DNA from: Methanomicrobiales archaeon HGW-Methanomicrobiales-2
Lineage (GTDB): Archaea > Halobacteriota > Methanomicrobia > Methanomicrobiales > Methanoculleaceae
Reading direction: 5' to 3'
NCBI GenBank assembly: GCA_002839645.1
Contig: PGYL01000040.1
Location: 1 to 32,642, forward strand
DNA: 32,642 bases
In this document: positions 6,695 through 15,775 of the stretch, one piece after another
Numbering within the stretch: the first letter of the stretch is position 1
Layout: each line of letters starts with the position of its first letter
Notes under the pieces: model-generated
What the model was told of the DNA's origin: nothing
The model's database searches: none
The model's input: the letters and a program-made list of their open reading frames with translations, nothing else
Program-made: the position numbers and the translations under genes

Positions 6695-6740
6695 TTTTTA
6701 TAATTGTTATGGCATTGCGGGCGTGTCACAGGGGTGAAGG
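6695..6740 (+). promoter_or_regulatory. Promoter and ribosome binding site leading to the 31-codon ORF
   Basis: TTTTTATAATT at 6,695-6,705 is a TATA box predicting a transcript start near 6,725. GGGGTGAAGG at 6,731-6,740 is a ribosome binding site placed correctly for the ATG at 6,743, not for the KGG gene start at 6,877. Confidence 0.6.
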
Positions 6741-6742
6741 TG

Positions 6743-6838
6743 ATGGCAGAAGAGAGGCCGGGTGTCAGCACAGCAGGATCCCGGAGGTATCGGCCTGCCT
6801 GCGAACAGGCGAGACCCGGTCGGTCGTGGGAAGTGTAA
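6743..6838 (+). CDS. 31-codon ORF ahead of the KGG gene (leader ORF or frameshifted start)
   Basis: It begins MAEERPGV, like the MAEERPSV start of the DUF2795 gene at 1,960, and has the best promoter and ribosome binding site of the region. It stops at 6,836-6,838, 38 nt before the ATG of the KGG repeat protein, which is in another frame. Either this is a short upstream ORF, or it is the original start of the downstream gene with a frameshift after it. The encoded peptide is Arg-rich and matches nothing I recognise. Confidence 0.4.
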   Translation: MAEERPGVSTAGSRRYRPACEQARPGRSWEV

Positions 6839-6876
6839 GAGCGCGCCGGACGAGGGTGATACGGGGGATCGGGGGT

Positions 6877-7206
6877 ATGACCGGAGAGAAGAAAGGGGCG
6901 AAACGAGGCCTCGCATCCGCAGACGAAGCAACCCGGCAACGGGTCGCAAAGACTGGCGGGATGGCGCCGCACGAAGAGCGGGGGCTCCAGGCAGCTTCCC
7001 GCGAGACCCGGCGGCGGGTCGCGAGAGCCGGAGGCAGGGCACCGCATGAGGCGAGAGGGCTCCAGGCCGCAAACGTTGAGACCCGGAAGCGTGTTGCCCG
7101 GGCCGGGGGCAGGGCCCCGCACGAAGAGCGTGGACTCCAGGCCGCACCGGAGGCGACCCGGAAGCGGGTCGCGAGACCCGCTGCCGGCCCGAAGCGCTCC
7201 CGGTAG
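6877..7206 (+). CDS. KGG-type repeat protein with four tandem units
   Basis: A 109-residue, very basic protein made of four units of about 25 residues: RGLASADEATRQRVAKTGG, RGLQAASRETRRRVARAGG, RGLQAANVETRKRVARAGG and a last unit ending in a basic tail. The spacer APHEE separates the units. This resembles the KGG or stress-induced repeat family (small basic proteins such as bacterial YciG/GsiB-like types), though Lys-Gly-Gly is Ala/Thr-Gly-Gly here. The role is unknown; association with nucleic acid or stress is only inferred from charge and family. The DNA shows the same 75-bp periodicity. No ribosome binding site is convincing at 6,877; GTG at 6,856 is an alternative start. It converges on glgP with 22 bp between. 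Confidence 0.65.
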   Translation: MTGEKKGAKRGLASADEATRQRVAKTGGMAPHEERGLQAASRETRRRVARAGGRAPHEARGLQAANVETRKRVARAGGRAPHEERGLQAAPEATRKRVARPAAGPKRSR

Positions 7207-7228
7207 GTCTCCCGGCACGTTACGGAGC

Positions 7229-9466
7229 TCAGTCGCTTCCGTCCCCGATTTTTCCCTGCACCCACGGTTTCCAGGCCGCTGTCCGGGGTTTCACCGCTGC
7301 CGGAGTCCGGGCATACTCCGTCCCGGCGGCCTTCAGGAGAGACGGGTAGTAGCGGGCGACGTACTCCTTCACCATCCGGCGGGACGAGAACCGGGGGCCG
7401 TTGCTCTTGATCGACTCCTTCATCATCTTCACCCAGCCGTGGGGGACGTCGTCGATGGAGCGGTTGTAGTAGAGCGGGACGACCTCCTTCTCCAGGAGAT
7501 CGTAGATCGCCGCGGCATCGACGGCATTCCTCCCGCCGCAGGTCGCCGTCTCGTTCCCGAACGCCCAGCCGTTTCTGCCGTTGTAGCCCTCGGTCCACCA
7601 TCCGTCCAGGATGGAGAGGTTCAGCACCCCGTTCAGCGACGCCTTCATGCCGCTCGTGCCGCTTGCTTCCATCGGGGGCAGCGGGTTGTTCAACCAGACG
7701 TCGACGCCGTGCACCAGGTATCGGGCCACCTGCTCGTTGTAGTCCTCGATGAACGCGACCCGTCCTCCGAACTCGGGCTGCTGCGTGTAGCGGTAGATCT
7801 GCTGGAGCACCTGCTTTCCCTCGTTGTCGGCCGGGTGGGCTTTGCCGGCGAAGACAATCTGAACGGGATACCACGGGTTGTTCAGGATGCTCTTTAACCG
7901 TTCCAGGTCCTCGAAGATGAGATGCGCCCGCTTGTAGGTCGAGAACCGTCGAGCAAACCCGATCGTCAGGACGGAGGGGTTGAGGAAGGCCCCCTCGGCA
8001 GCGGGGTTTTGCGCTCCGCCGCGATCTGCAGTCCACTTTATCCGCTCCCGCTCCCGGATCCGGTTGAGGAGTTTCGCCTTCAGCCAGAGATGGACGTGCC
8101 AGAGTTCGGCGTCCGGGACCTCGTCGATCAGTTCCCATACCACCGGGTCGTCGTGCTCCGAGAGCCAGTCGGGAGAGGTCGGCCCGATATGCCGGTCGTA
8201 GAGTTCCTTCATCCGGGGGTTTAACCAGGTAGGGACATGGACGCCGTTCGTGACATAGTCGATGGGCACCGCCGCTTCCGGAGGCCCCGGCCACAGGCAC
8301 CGCCACATCTCGCGGGTGACGGTCCCGTTTGCTCGCGAGACGCCGTTGTGGTGCGCCGACGCACGCAGGGCGAACGCGGTCATGTTGAAGCCTGCCGCGG
8401 GGCTCTCCGGGTGGACCCCGAGTTGCAGGAACCTGGTCCGGTCGATGCCGAGCGCCGTGTAGTAGGTCTTGAAGTAGCGGTCGATGAGGTCGACGGGGAA
8501 GACGTCGTGGCCCGCAGGGACGGGCGTATGCGTGGTGAAGACGGACGTTGCCTGCACCTCTTCGAGCGCCGCCTCGAACTCCATCCCCCGCTCGACACGC
8601 TCCCGGACCCGCTCGAGCAGCGCAAACGCCGGATGGCCTTCGTTTAAGTGCACCGCCGCGTATGCGATGCCGAGGGCGTGGAGCACCTTCCGGCCGCCGA
8701 TGCCGAGCACGATCTCCTGCCGGAGGCGCTGATCCTGGTCGCCCGCATAGAGCCGGGACGATATGCCCCGGTTGTGGGGGTCGTTGCAGGGGATGTCTGT
8801 ATCCAGGAGGTAGAGCGGTATTTTGCCGACCTGGACTTTTCGGACGGCGACGTAGATGGGCGGGTCGATATGCGGGACCCGGACCACCAGGTCTTCGCCG
8901 TCGGAATCAAGCACCCGGGTGACGGGCGCTGCCTCGCGGTCGAGCGGTTCGGTGATGCCCTCCTGCCAGCCGTCGGGGTCGATCTGCTGGTGCAGGTAGC
9001 CCTGCGAGTACAGAAAGCCGACGGCAACCATCGGGAGGCCGAGGTCGCTCGCCTCTTTTAAGTGGTCGCCAGCAAGGAACCCGAGCCCGCCCGCGTAGAT
9101 GGGAAGCGAGTGATGGAGCCCGTACTCCGCTGAGAAGTAGGCGATCGTCAACGGGCGGCCGCCGGAGTACTCCTCGGAGAACCAGGTCCCGGTGGCGCTC
9201 ATGTACTTCCTGAACCGGCGCAGGATGACGTCGTAGCGGTGGCAGTAGGCGGGGTTCTCCGCCGCGCCGTTCAGGAATTCGGCCGGTATCTCACGGAGCA
9301 TCCGGACCGGGTTGTGGCCGCTCGCCTTCCACGCCTGCCGGTTCAGCTGCTTGAAGAGTATCCGGGCCTCCGGGTTCCAGCTCCACCAGAGATTGTATGC
9401 AAGGTCAACGAGCCCGGAGAGCCGCTCCGGGATGTGGTCGAACTGATCGTGTATGGAATTCTCCAT
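7229..9466 (-). CDS. glgP: Alpha-glucan phosphorylase
   Basis: A 745-residue protein of the alpha-glucan phosphorylase family (GT35) with the DUF3417-type N-terminus (LAYNLWWSWNPEA at 22-34). It releases glucose 1-phosphate from glycogen or maltodextrin. Seen in the sequence: FSAEYGLHHSLPIYAGGLG (111-129), HLNEGHPAF (273-281), TTHTPVPAGHD (311-321) and the pyridoxal phosphate segment MEASGTSGMKAS, with K608 as the cofactor lysine. The start at 9,466 is preceded by AGGGGGA at good spacing, and the TATA box at 9,512 fits a transcript start between it and the longer in-frame ATG at 9,502. It is separated from malQ by 700 bp holding a dispersed repeat, so it has its own promoter. Confidence 0.95.
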   Translation of the reverse strand: MENSIHDQFDHIPERLSGLVDLAYNLWWSWNPEARILFKQLNRQAWKASGHNPVRMLREIPAEFLNGAAENPAYCHRYDVILRRFRKYMSATGTWFSEEYSGGRPLTIAYFSAEYGLHHSLPIYAGGLGFLAGDHLKEASDLGLPMVAVGFLYSQGYLHQQIDPDGWQEGITEPLDREAAPVTRVLDSDGEDLVVRVPHIDPPIYVAVRKVQVGKIPLYLLDTDIPCNDPHNRGISSRLYAGDQDQRLRQEIVLGIGGRKVLHALGIAYAAVHLNEGHPAFALLERVRERVERGMEFEAALEEVQATSVFTTHTPVPAGHDVFPVDLIDRYFKTYYTALGIDRTRFLQLGVHPESPAAGFNMTAFALRASAHHNGVSRANGTVTREMWRCLWPGPPEAAVPIDYVTNGVHVPTWLNPRMKELYDRHIGPTSPDWLSEHDDPVVWELIDEVPDAELWHVHLWLKAKLLNRIRERERIKWTADRGGAQNPAAEGAFLNPSVLTIGFARRFSTYKRAHLIFEDLERLKSILNNPWYPVQIVFAGKAHPADNEGKQVLQQIYRYTQQPEFGGRVAFIEDYNEQVARYLVHGVDVWLNNPLPPMEASGTSGMKASLNGVLNLSILDGWWTEGYNGRNGWAFGNETATCGGRNAVDAAAIYDLLEKEVVPLYYNRSIDDVPHGWVKMMKESIKSNGPRFSSRRMVKEYVARYYPSLLKAAGTEYARTPAAVKPRTAAWKPWVQGKIGDGSD

Positions 9467-9506
9467 GAATTCTGTCCCCCTTTTGGATGGTGTACTGTCC
9501 ATGTTT

Positions 9507-9519
9507 ATTATTATATATG
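9507..9519 (-). promoter_or_regulatory. glgP TATA box
   Basis: On the minus strand ATATATAATAATA lies about 45-50 bp upstream of the chosen glgP ATG. It predicts a transcript start near 9,488 and a short leader carrying the AGGGGGA ribosome binding site. Confidence 0.6.
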
Positions 9520-9875
9520 TTTGCTCATTTTTTAAATAGGCCGATAAAACGGAAAATAGCCGCTAATATTGGGTTTTTTTGAGTGCGGTGGGAATCCGGG
9601 CGGCGGCTCCGGCGTACGGGGTGCCGGGTGTCTGCGGGATACCTGAAATGGGAGGGGAGGGCCCTGGGTGCGGTGGTTGCTTACCCATCTCCGGCTGTGA
9701 TCCCTGTCATGGGGGTGGGTCTGAAGATAGAAGGTCAGAATTTTGTGCAGGAAATGGACGGTGAGTGTTGCCCCTGGACTGTGGTAGTTTAGAGGGCGAT
9801 GTTCCGGAGCGGGAACATCATCTGGTGCAAGTTGCAGTCGGCGAATCCTCAAAATGAGGGAAAGGCCCGATCCAG
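9520..9875. other. Non-coding region upstream of glgP
   Basis: No gene is supported. It contains a T7 run at 9,574-9,580 and a perfect 8-bp hairpin GATGTTCC/GGAACATC (9,798-9,805 and 9,812-9,819) with a 6-nt loop. Short ORFs here lack start signals and family similarity. Confidence 0.45.
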
Positions 9876-10089
9876 TGGACCGTGGGAGAATCGCCATTGG
9901 GGGAACGACGCTCCGCAGGAGCGGAGTTCGAGCACCGAAGGTGCGAGGAGGGGCTGACGGGGAGGGGGGAGCATCCCCCCTCCCCTGTCTCTATCTCATA
10001 CCTATCCCTCGTCCCCCACCCCGCCCGGCCTCCGGCCTCCTCCCCCGCCCTGGGGCGGGGGCAGTGCGTGGCGATTCTCCCACGGTCCA
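9876..10089 (+). repeat. GC-rich structured repeat, copy 1, with 21-bp inverted ends
   Basis: The ends are a perfect 21-bp inverted repeat: 9,876-9,896 (TGGACCGTGGGAGAATCGCC...) and 10,069-10,089. Inside are three hairpins: GGGGAGGGGGG/CCCCCCTCCCC (9,959-9,969 and 9,975-9,985), GGCC-TCC-GGCC (10,027-10,037) and CCCCCGCCC/GGGCGGGGG (10,042-10,061). The box CTGTCTCTA follows the first hairpin. This copy has about 45 extra bp near the left end, with a CACC-GAAG-GTG hairpin, which copy 2 carries outside its right end. A T6 run follows the right end. It lies 76 bp past the 3' end of malQ. No coding potential is seen. Confidence 0.9.
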
Positions 10090-10165
10090 GTGTGTCGGAC
10101 TTTTTTCATTCTCTCCTGGTTGGTGTATCTTAGCGGTAATCGAAACCCATTTTTCGACTCTGCCT

Positions 10166-11662
10166 TCACCCTCTCCCGTAGATCCCCGTGACCTCGGCAA
10201 ACTCCCGCATGGCCTCTTCCCCCATCTGCTCCGGCCGGAGCCGCCACTCCCAGTTCCCCTCCCCCGTGCCCGGCCGGTTCATCCGCGCCTCCTCGCCGAG
10301 GCCGAGGATGTCCTGCATCGGGATGATGACGGTATCGGCAGGGGAGAGCATCGCGAGGCGCATGAGGATCCGGTGTATCTCTTCCGCGCTCACCTGGCCC
10401 CCGATGTAGCGGAACACGAGGTCCTTCTGGTCGCCGGGAACCTCGTGCTCGAACCATCCCCGGACCGTGTTGTTGTCGTGCGTCCCCGTGTAGACGACGC
10501 AGTTTTTCGTTATGTTGTGGGGCGCGTGAGGGTTCTTTGCGACGTCGCCGGAGAGGCCGAAGGTCAGGATCTTCATCCCCGGGAACCCGAAGTGGCCCAT
10601 CATCTCGTGGACGTCGGAGGTGATGTAGCCGAGGTCCTCGGCGATGATCGGGAGGCACGACCTGCTCCGCGTGAGCAGGGTAAAGAGGTCCCGGCCGGGT
10701 GCGTCGACCCAGCGCCCGTTCTGTGCAGTCTCCTCACCGGCAGGCACCTCCCAGAACTGCGCGAATCCCCGGAAGTGGTCGAGGCGCAGCCGGTCGACGA
10801 GGGTGAGGGTGCGGTCGATCCGGCTCTCCCACCACGAGAATCCCTGCTCCCGGTGCGCATCCCAGTTGTAGACCGGGTTCCCCCAGAGCTGCCCGGTCTC
10901 GCTGAACATATCCGGGGGAACGCCCGCAATAGCGGCCGGTTTCTTCTGCTCGTTCAGTTTGAAGAGCCCCGGGTTTGCCCAGAGGTCGACGCTGTCGTAA
11001 GTGAGGTAGATCGGGATATCCCCGATGATCTGGATGTGGCGCTCGCGGCAGTGGTTCTTGAGCACCTTCCACTGGCGGTCAAAGACGTACTGGAGGAACT
11101 TCTCCCGGGAGATCCGATCGGCGAGCTCCGTACCGTGCTTCCGCAGCGCTTCCTGGTGCCGGTCCCGGATCCCGGACGGCCAGTCGCCCCATTCCTTCCT
11201 GGAAAACCGCTCCTTGAGGGCGACGAAGATGGCGTAGTCGTCGAGCCATGAGACGTTGCCGGCCGCGAACTCCTTGTAATGGAAGTCAGGGCCGCGCTCT
11301 TTGAACCGCTCGAACGCCCGGTCGAAGAGGCCGTTCTTGTAGTCGAGGACCGCCTGGTAGTCCACCCGTTCTTCGGGGAAACCGGGAGGGTTCCCGATAT
11401 CCTCCGGGGCGAGGAGGCCGTCGCCGGCCATCTGCTCGGGGCTGATGAGCCAGATGTTCCCGGCAAACGCCGAGGTGCTCAGGTAGGGCGAGTTGGCGAA
11501 CGCCGGGCACGTCGGGTTGAGGGGAAGGATCTGCCAGTAGCGCTGTCCGGCGCCGGCGAGGAGGTCCACGAACCGGTGCGCCGCCGGGCCGAGGTCGCCG
11601 ATGCCGTACGCCGACGGCAGGGACGTGATGTGCAGGAGAACCCCGCTCCCCCGCCGGTTCAT
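10166..11662 (-). CDS. malQ: 4-alpha-glucanotransferase (amylomaltase), GH77
   Basis: A 498-residue protein, the usual MalQ length. It transfers alpha-1,4-glucan segments between maltodextrins. The catalytic residues are in place: nucleophile D295 in RLRLDHFRGF, acid/base E342 in IIAEDLG, and D396 in YTGTHDNNT. The N-terminal RGSGVLLHITSLPS and the NSPYLSTSAFAGN segment are family signatures. The ATG at 11,662 is preceded by GGAGG, which overlaps the stop codon of the upstream GH57 gene 13 bp away. It is the last gene of the glucan operon. Confidence 0.96.
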   Translation of the reverse strand: MNRRGSGVLLHITSLPSAYGIGDLGPAAHRFVDLLAGAGQRYWQILPLNPTCPAFANSPYLSTSAFAGNIWLISPEQMAGDGLLAPEDIGNPPGFPEERVDYQAVLDYKNGLFDRAFERFKERGPDFHYKEFAAGNVSWLDDYAIFVALKERFSRKEWGDWPSGIRDRHQEALRKHGTELADRISREKFLQYVFDRQWKVLKNHCRERHIQIIGDIPIYLTYDSVDLWANPGLFKLNEQKKPAAIAGVPPDMFSETGQLWGNPVYNWDAHREQGFSWWESRIDRTLTLVDRLRLDHFRGFAQFWEVPAGEETAQNGRWVDAPGRDLFTLLTRSRSCLPIIAEDLGYITSDVHEMMGHFGFPGMKILTFGLSGDVAKNPHAPHNITKNCVVYTGTHDNNTVRGWFEHEVPGDQKDLVFRYIGGQVSAEEIHRILMRLAMLSPADTVIIPMQDILGLGEEARMNRPGTGEGNWEWRLRPEQMGEEAMREFAEVTGIYGRG

Positions 11663-11675
11663 GCTCCCCCCCTCC

Positions 11676-14069
11676 TTACGCCACCCTCACGCCGAGGCAT
11701 GCCGCCGCCCTCCCGAAGGCTTTTGCCCACCGTTCTGCATCCCCATCACCCCGGCCAGCACGCTTCTGCATCTCCGCATAATGCCCGCGCATCCCGATGC
11801 AGAGGTTCTGGCTCTCCCATAGGATGAGCGGCAACGGAAAAACTTTGGTACATCTAACGGTGCGGACGATCTCCTCGAGGGGAGCCGGGTCACCGGGCCG
11901 GGCCGCCGCCGCCTGGAAAGAGAGCGTAATCCGCCTGCTCGCCGCCTCCCCGAGGCCCGCAAGATCGGGCGCAAGGTCCCGGGCCCTCATCTCCTCTGCA
12001 AGCGCGAAAAAGCGGTCCGGGTCGGTGCACCCCCCACCGAGCATCGCGAGCAGCCGCTCGGTGCAGGCATGCGCCAGAAGATGGGCGGCGGCTCCCGGCG
12101 CGGGGATCCCGAGATCGTCGAGCACGCCGATCAGCGCCGCCGCGTCACGGTAGGCCGCACAGACGGCCTGCCCGATCCCCGGGGCGGTCCGGCGGGCGAT
12201 CGCCCACCGCTCCTCGTCGGAGAGGTCGGACGCGGTGTAGACCCGGGTAAAGGCCCCGGTTACGGCACCTGCGGGGTCGGGCCCCATCATCCCCACCCAC
12301 ACCGTCCGGAGCCCCTCATCGTCGCCGGGCTCGAGCACGCCAGAGACAACCCGGTCTATTCCGGCAAAGAGTGCGGCGGCATCGAGGAGCGCCTCATCGC
12401 CCGTTGCCCGGGCCCGGACCCGGACGGTCCCGAGGAGGCGGCGCCAACCCCCTGCGTCCGACCGGTAGCGCCAGTCTCCGTGGACGGCATACATCCCCGA
12501 CGCGACCGCAGGGGGTTCGAGGTCGAAGAGCGCGTAGAGGGCGGCCCCTGCACCGATCCGGGCAAGGTCCGCCGCCGCAGGCCGGACCAGGGCTTCGTAC
12601 ACCTCCGCACCGGTTGTATACTCGGGGTCGTTTGCCGGAGCACGGCTGAGGATACCGATGAACGCCGGTTCGAGGTCGAGCCCGATGGTCTGCCGGGCAA
12701 GGTCCATCGCCCGTTTCGCGTGCCGCATCACCTGGACGCTCCCCGGCTCTGCGATATCGTCGAAGAACCAGCCGCAACTCGTCTGCATCAGCATCGCCTG
12801 CCGTTCCAGTTCAAGGAGAGCAAGCACCCGCCGCCGCTCGTCGGGAGAGAGGTTTCCGGGCGCGTGCTGCAAGAACGCCGCCGTGGCCTCGTCGGACCAC
12901 CGGGAAAGGACGAGGCCGACAGCGTCGTCCCGTGCCTCCGCGGGATCGCGGACGTGCGCCGCCATCTCATCTGCGACCCGGGGGGCGAGAGCATCCCGGA
13001 CCATGACGATGGCTTCCCGGAGCGGGCCGCGCCATGCCTGCGACCATCCCGGGTGTGTCCCGCTATGGCACCCGCACTCCCCCCGCCAGCGCCCGACGCC
13101 GTGGGTGCAGCTCCAGGACGTCCTCTCGCAGACGGCGACCTCGTGCGTGGGCGGGTGAGCGGCGAGGTACTCGGCGTAGACCGTGAGGCGTGCGTCGCCG
13201 CCCTCCTCGATGGTCTTGAGGCAGTAGGCGAGCGCCATCTCCCCGAACGCGCGGTGATGACCGTAGGTCTCCCCATCGGTCGCGATATGCACGAGTTCCG
13301 GGCGCTCGCTCCCCCGGGAGAACGCGCCCGTCAGCCGCCCGGCGAACCGCCGCCCGTCGGAGAGGAGGTCGCCGAACGCGACGTCGCGGGCGATCGCCCC
13401 GTCGTAGAAGAAGACCGCGATGCTTTGCCCGGAGGGAAGGCGGCAGAGGTAGGGCATCGTCGTATCGACCCGGCCGCCGGAGACGTCCGTCCAGTCCTCC
13501 ACCCCGATCGGCCGCACTCCGGCGGCCTGGTGGGGGGCGAGGACCGTGAACCGGATCCCCGCCCCGGCCATCAGGTCCAGGGATTCGAGGTCGACCGCCG
13601 TCTCCGGGAGCCACATCCCTTCGGGAGCCCGGTCGAACCGTGCAGCAAAGTCGCGGACCCCCCAGGCTACCTGGGTTTGCTTATCCCACCGGGTCGCCAG
13701 CGGCATGATGAGGTGGTTGTAGCAGCAGGCGATCGCGGACCCGTGGCCGGCGTAGCGCTCCCGGCTCTCCCGGTCGGCCTCGACGATCGACTCGTAGATC
13801 ACCGGACGGTGCCGCTCAAGCCAGGCAAGAAGCGTCGGGGCGGCCGTGAAGCTGATCCGTGAGTAGGTGTTTACGACTTCCGCGATCATACCGTCCGCGT
13901 CAAGGATGCGTGCGGCGGTGTTCGGGGTGTAACACTCCGCGGCCACCCGTTCGTTCCAGTCGTGGTACGGGGCGGCGGACCGCTGGACCCCGACCTCCCC
14001 GGACCAGGGGTTCTCCCTTGAGGGCTGGTAGAAGTGGCCGTGGATGCAGACGGCGCGGTCCACGGTCAC
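11676..14069 (-). CDS. GH57 glycoside hydrolase with DUF3536 domain
   Basis: A 797-residue protein. The GH57 catalytic domain has HGHFYQP (H10, H12), E156 in [10 protein letters not shown] as nucleophile and D265 in [12 protein letters not shown] as acid/base. The C-terminal half (from about residue 300) is DUF3536, including CSWFF-like CGWFFDD and the SDLSDEERW segment. GH57 enzymes act on alpha-glucans; the exact specificity of the DUF3536 group is not established to my knowledge. The GTG at 14,069 is chosen because GTGA there overlaps the stop of the original glgB reading frame, a typical coupled arrangement, and GAGGGGGC precedes it. Confidence 0.9.
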   Translation of the reverse strand: MTVDRAVCIHGHFYQPSRENPWSGEVGVQRSAAPYHDWNERVAAECYTPNTAARILDADGMIAEVVNTYSRISFTAAPTLLAWLERHRPVIYESIVEADRESRERYAGHGSAIACCYNHLIMPLATRWDKQTQVAWGVRDFAARFDRAPEGMWLPETAVDLESLDLMAGAGIRFTVLAPHQAAGVRPIGVEDWTDVSGGRVDTTMPYLCRLPSGQSIAVFFYDGAIARDVAFGDLLSDGRRFAGRLTGAFSRGSERPELVHIATDGETYGHHRAFGEMALAYCLKTIEEGGDARLTVYAEYLAAHPPTHEVAVCERTSWSCTHGVGRWRGECGCHSGTHPGWSQAWRGPLREAIVMVRDALAPRVADEMAAHVRDPAEARDDAVGLVLSRWSDEATAAFLQHAPGNLSPDERRRVLALLELERQAMLMQTSCGWFFDDIAEPGSVQVMRHAKRAMDLARQTIGLDLEPAFIGILSRAPANDPEYTTGAEVYEALVRPAAADLARIGAGAALYALFDLEPPAVASGMYAVHGDWRYRSDAGGWRRLLGTVRVRARATGDEALLDAAALFAGIDRVVSGVLEPGDDEGLRTVWVGMMGPDPAGAVTGAFTRVYTASDLSDEERWAIARRTAPGIGQAVCAAYRDAAALIGVLDDLGIPAPGAAAHLLAHACTERLLAMLGGGCTDPDRFFALAEEMRARDLAPDLAGLGEAASRRITLSFQAAAARPGDPAPLEEIVRTVRCTKVFPLPLILWESQNLCIGMRGHYAEMQKRAGRGDGDAERWAKAFGRAAACLGVRVA

Positions 14070-14215
14070 GCCCCCTCGGGAGCGAAGATGACCGCGCCGA
14101 GCGGGGGCAGGGTGAGCGGGAGGGACCATGGCCGGCCGTGCACCGGGACCGATTCAGCCTCCACCCCGCCGAGGTTCCCGACACCGCTCCCGCCGTACTC
14201 CACCGCATCGTAAGT
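14066..14215 (-). pseudogene. Out-of-frame remnant of the GlgB C-terminal domain
   Basis: In the frame ending at the TGA of 14,066-14,068 the translation includes [32 protein letters not shown] and AVIFAPEGA. That is the end of the beta domain of branching enzymes, where relatives have [11 protein letters not shown] and LTLPPL. The catalytic part of glgB is in a different frame. The stop overlaps the GTG of the next gene by 4 bp, which shows this was the native end of glgB. Confidence 0.85.
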
Positions 14216-15770
14216 CGGCGACCCACCGGAGGATTCCCCGGTGGGAAGGATACTGCAGGAGGTCCCATTCAAGCCCGGCATCATGGCTCCACTCCGACCA
14301 CTGCCCGAACTCATCGCCCATGAAGAGGAGCTTCTTGCCCGGATGCGTGAACATGTACCCGTAGAGGAGGCGGAGGTTCGCCCGTTTCCGCCACTCGTCG
14401 CCGGGCATCTTTCCGGCGAGCGAACCCTTCTCGTGGACGACCTCGTCGTGCGAGAGGGGGAGGATGTAGCGCTCCCGGAACGCGTACCATATGCTGAACG
14501 TCAGGAGGTCGGGCCGGTACTTCCGGAAGATCGGGTCGAGCACGAAGTAGTCCAGGGTGTCGTGCATCCAGCCCATGTTCCACTTCAGGTCGAACCCGAG
14601 CCCCCCGGTCGCGGTCGGGGCGGTCACCCCTGGCCAGGAGGTCGCTTCCTCGGCGATGACGAGCACGTCGGGGAAGTTTGCGTGGATGGTGTCGTTCACC
14701 TTCCGGAGGAACCCTATCGACTCGAGGTTCTCCCTCCCGCCGTAGACGTTCGGTATCCATTCCCCGGCGCTCCGCGCGTAGTCGAGGTAGAGCATCGAAG
14801 AGACCGCATCCACCCGCAGACCGTCCGCGTGGTAGCGCTCGAGCCAGAAGAGGGCGCTGCTCAGAAGAAACGATCGGACCTCGTTCCTGCCGAGATTGAA
14901 GATGTAACTCTTCCACTCGGGGTGGTAGCGCTGGCCGGGGAGAGCGTGCTCGTAGAGGTGCGTACCGTCGAAGTAGGAGAGCCCGTAGCCGTCGGAGGGG
15001 AAATGGGACGGCACCCAGTCGAGGAACACCCCGATCCCCCGCTGGTGAAGATGTTCCATAAGGTTCATAAAGTCCTGGGGGGTGCCGTACCTGCTCGTCG
15101 GGGCAAAGTAGCCGAGCGTCTGGTAGCCCCAGGAGGCGTAGAACGGGTGCTCCATAACGGGGAGGAACTCAACGTGGGTAAACCCGGCTTCAAGCATATA
15201 TTCGGCGAGCTCGGTCGCCAGCTCCCGGTAGTTCAGAGACCGGTTCTCCTCCTCTAACACCTTCCGCCACGAGCCGGGGTGCACCTCGTAGACGGATATC
15301 GGAGCGTCCGGGGTGTTATCCTCCTCCCGGCAACGCATCCACGCCCGGTCCCGCCAGACATAGGCGAGGTCCCAGACGATGGACGCGGTCTTTGGCGGGA
15401 TCTCCCAGAAGTATGCGAATGGGTCGCCTTTCTCTACGGAATAGTCGTTGTACCTGCTTTTGATATGGTACTTGTAGAGCGTTCCGTGGCCGATATCCGG
15501 GATAAACCCTTCCCAGATGCCGGAGTCGTCGCTCCGCATCCCGAGCGGGTCTGAGCCGGCCTCCCACCCGTTGAAGTTCCCGATGACCGAGACTTCCGCG
15601 GCGTTCGGCGCCCAGACTGAAAAGAATGTCCCCCGCACACCGTCGGCGACGGCGGGATGTGATCCCATTCTCTCGTGCAGGTGGGAGTGGTTCCCCTGCC
15701 GAAAGAGGTAGACGTCGTAGTCGGTGATGATGCTCCCGGTCTTTGTAATATCCGGTAGCGCCTGCTGCAT
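14154..15770 (-). CDS. glgB: 1,4-alpha-glucan branching enzyme, C-terminally truncated by deletion and frameshift
   Basis: The reading frame encodes 538 residues. It has the N-terminal CBM48 region ([20 protein letters not shown], about 50-69) and a complete GH13 barrel: D321 in DGLRVDAV, E374 in VIAEEAT and D442 in LSHDEVV. Homology runs to [10 protein letters not shown] at 520, then changes to 18 unrelated residues. GlgB proteins continue for roughly 110 more residues; the last third of this part is present in another frame at 14,066-14,215. About 70-80 codons are therefore missing. The catalytic residues remain, so some activity is possible, but stability is doubtful. The ATG at 15,770 follows GGGAGGGTGAG and lies 5 bp after the glycogen synthase stop. 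Confidence 0.9.
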   Translation of the reverse strand: MQQALPDITKTGSIITDYDVYLFRQGNHSHLHERMGSHPAVADGVRGTFFSVWAPNAAEVSVIGNFNGWEAGSDPLGMRSDDSGIWEGFIPDIGHGTLYKYHIKSRYNDYSVEKGDPFAYFWEIPPKTASIVWDLAYVWRDRAWMRCREEDNTPDAPISVYEVHPGSWRKVLEEENRSLNYRELATELAEYMLEAGFTHVEFLPVMEHPFYASWGYQTLGYFAPTSRYGTPQDFMNLMEHLHQRGIGVFLDWVPSHFPSDGYGLSYFDGTHLYEHALPGQRYHPEWKSYIFNLGRNEVRSFLLSSALFWLERYHADGLRVDAVSSMLYLDYARSAGEWIPNVYGGRENLESIGFLRKVNDTIHANFPDVLVIAEEATSWPGVTAPTATGGLGFDLKWNMGWMHDTLDYFVLDPIFRKYRPDLLTFSIWYAFRERYILPLSHDEVVHEKGSLAGKMPGDEWRKRANLRLLYGYMFTHPGKKLLFMGDEFGQWSEWSHDAGLEWDLLQYPSHRGILRWVADLRCGGVRRERCREPRRGGG

Positions 15771-15775
15771 GGGTC

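Noticed and set aside
6765-8306. A 513-residue minus-strand open frame across the KGG gene and the end of glgP
   Set aside because: It is antisense to the KGG repeats and out of frame with glgP; it consists of low-complexity Arg/Pro/Gly sequence typical of GC-rich shadow frames.
9854-11251. A 465-residue plus-strand open frame opposite malQ
   Set aside because: It crosses repeat copy 1 and runs antisense to malQ with no family similarity; a GC-driven shadow.
12069-13862. A 597-residue plus-strand open frame opposite the GH57-DUF3536 gene
   Set aside because: Rich in Arg, Pro and Gly with no recognisable domain and antisense to a clear enzyme gene.
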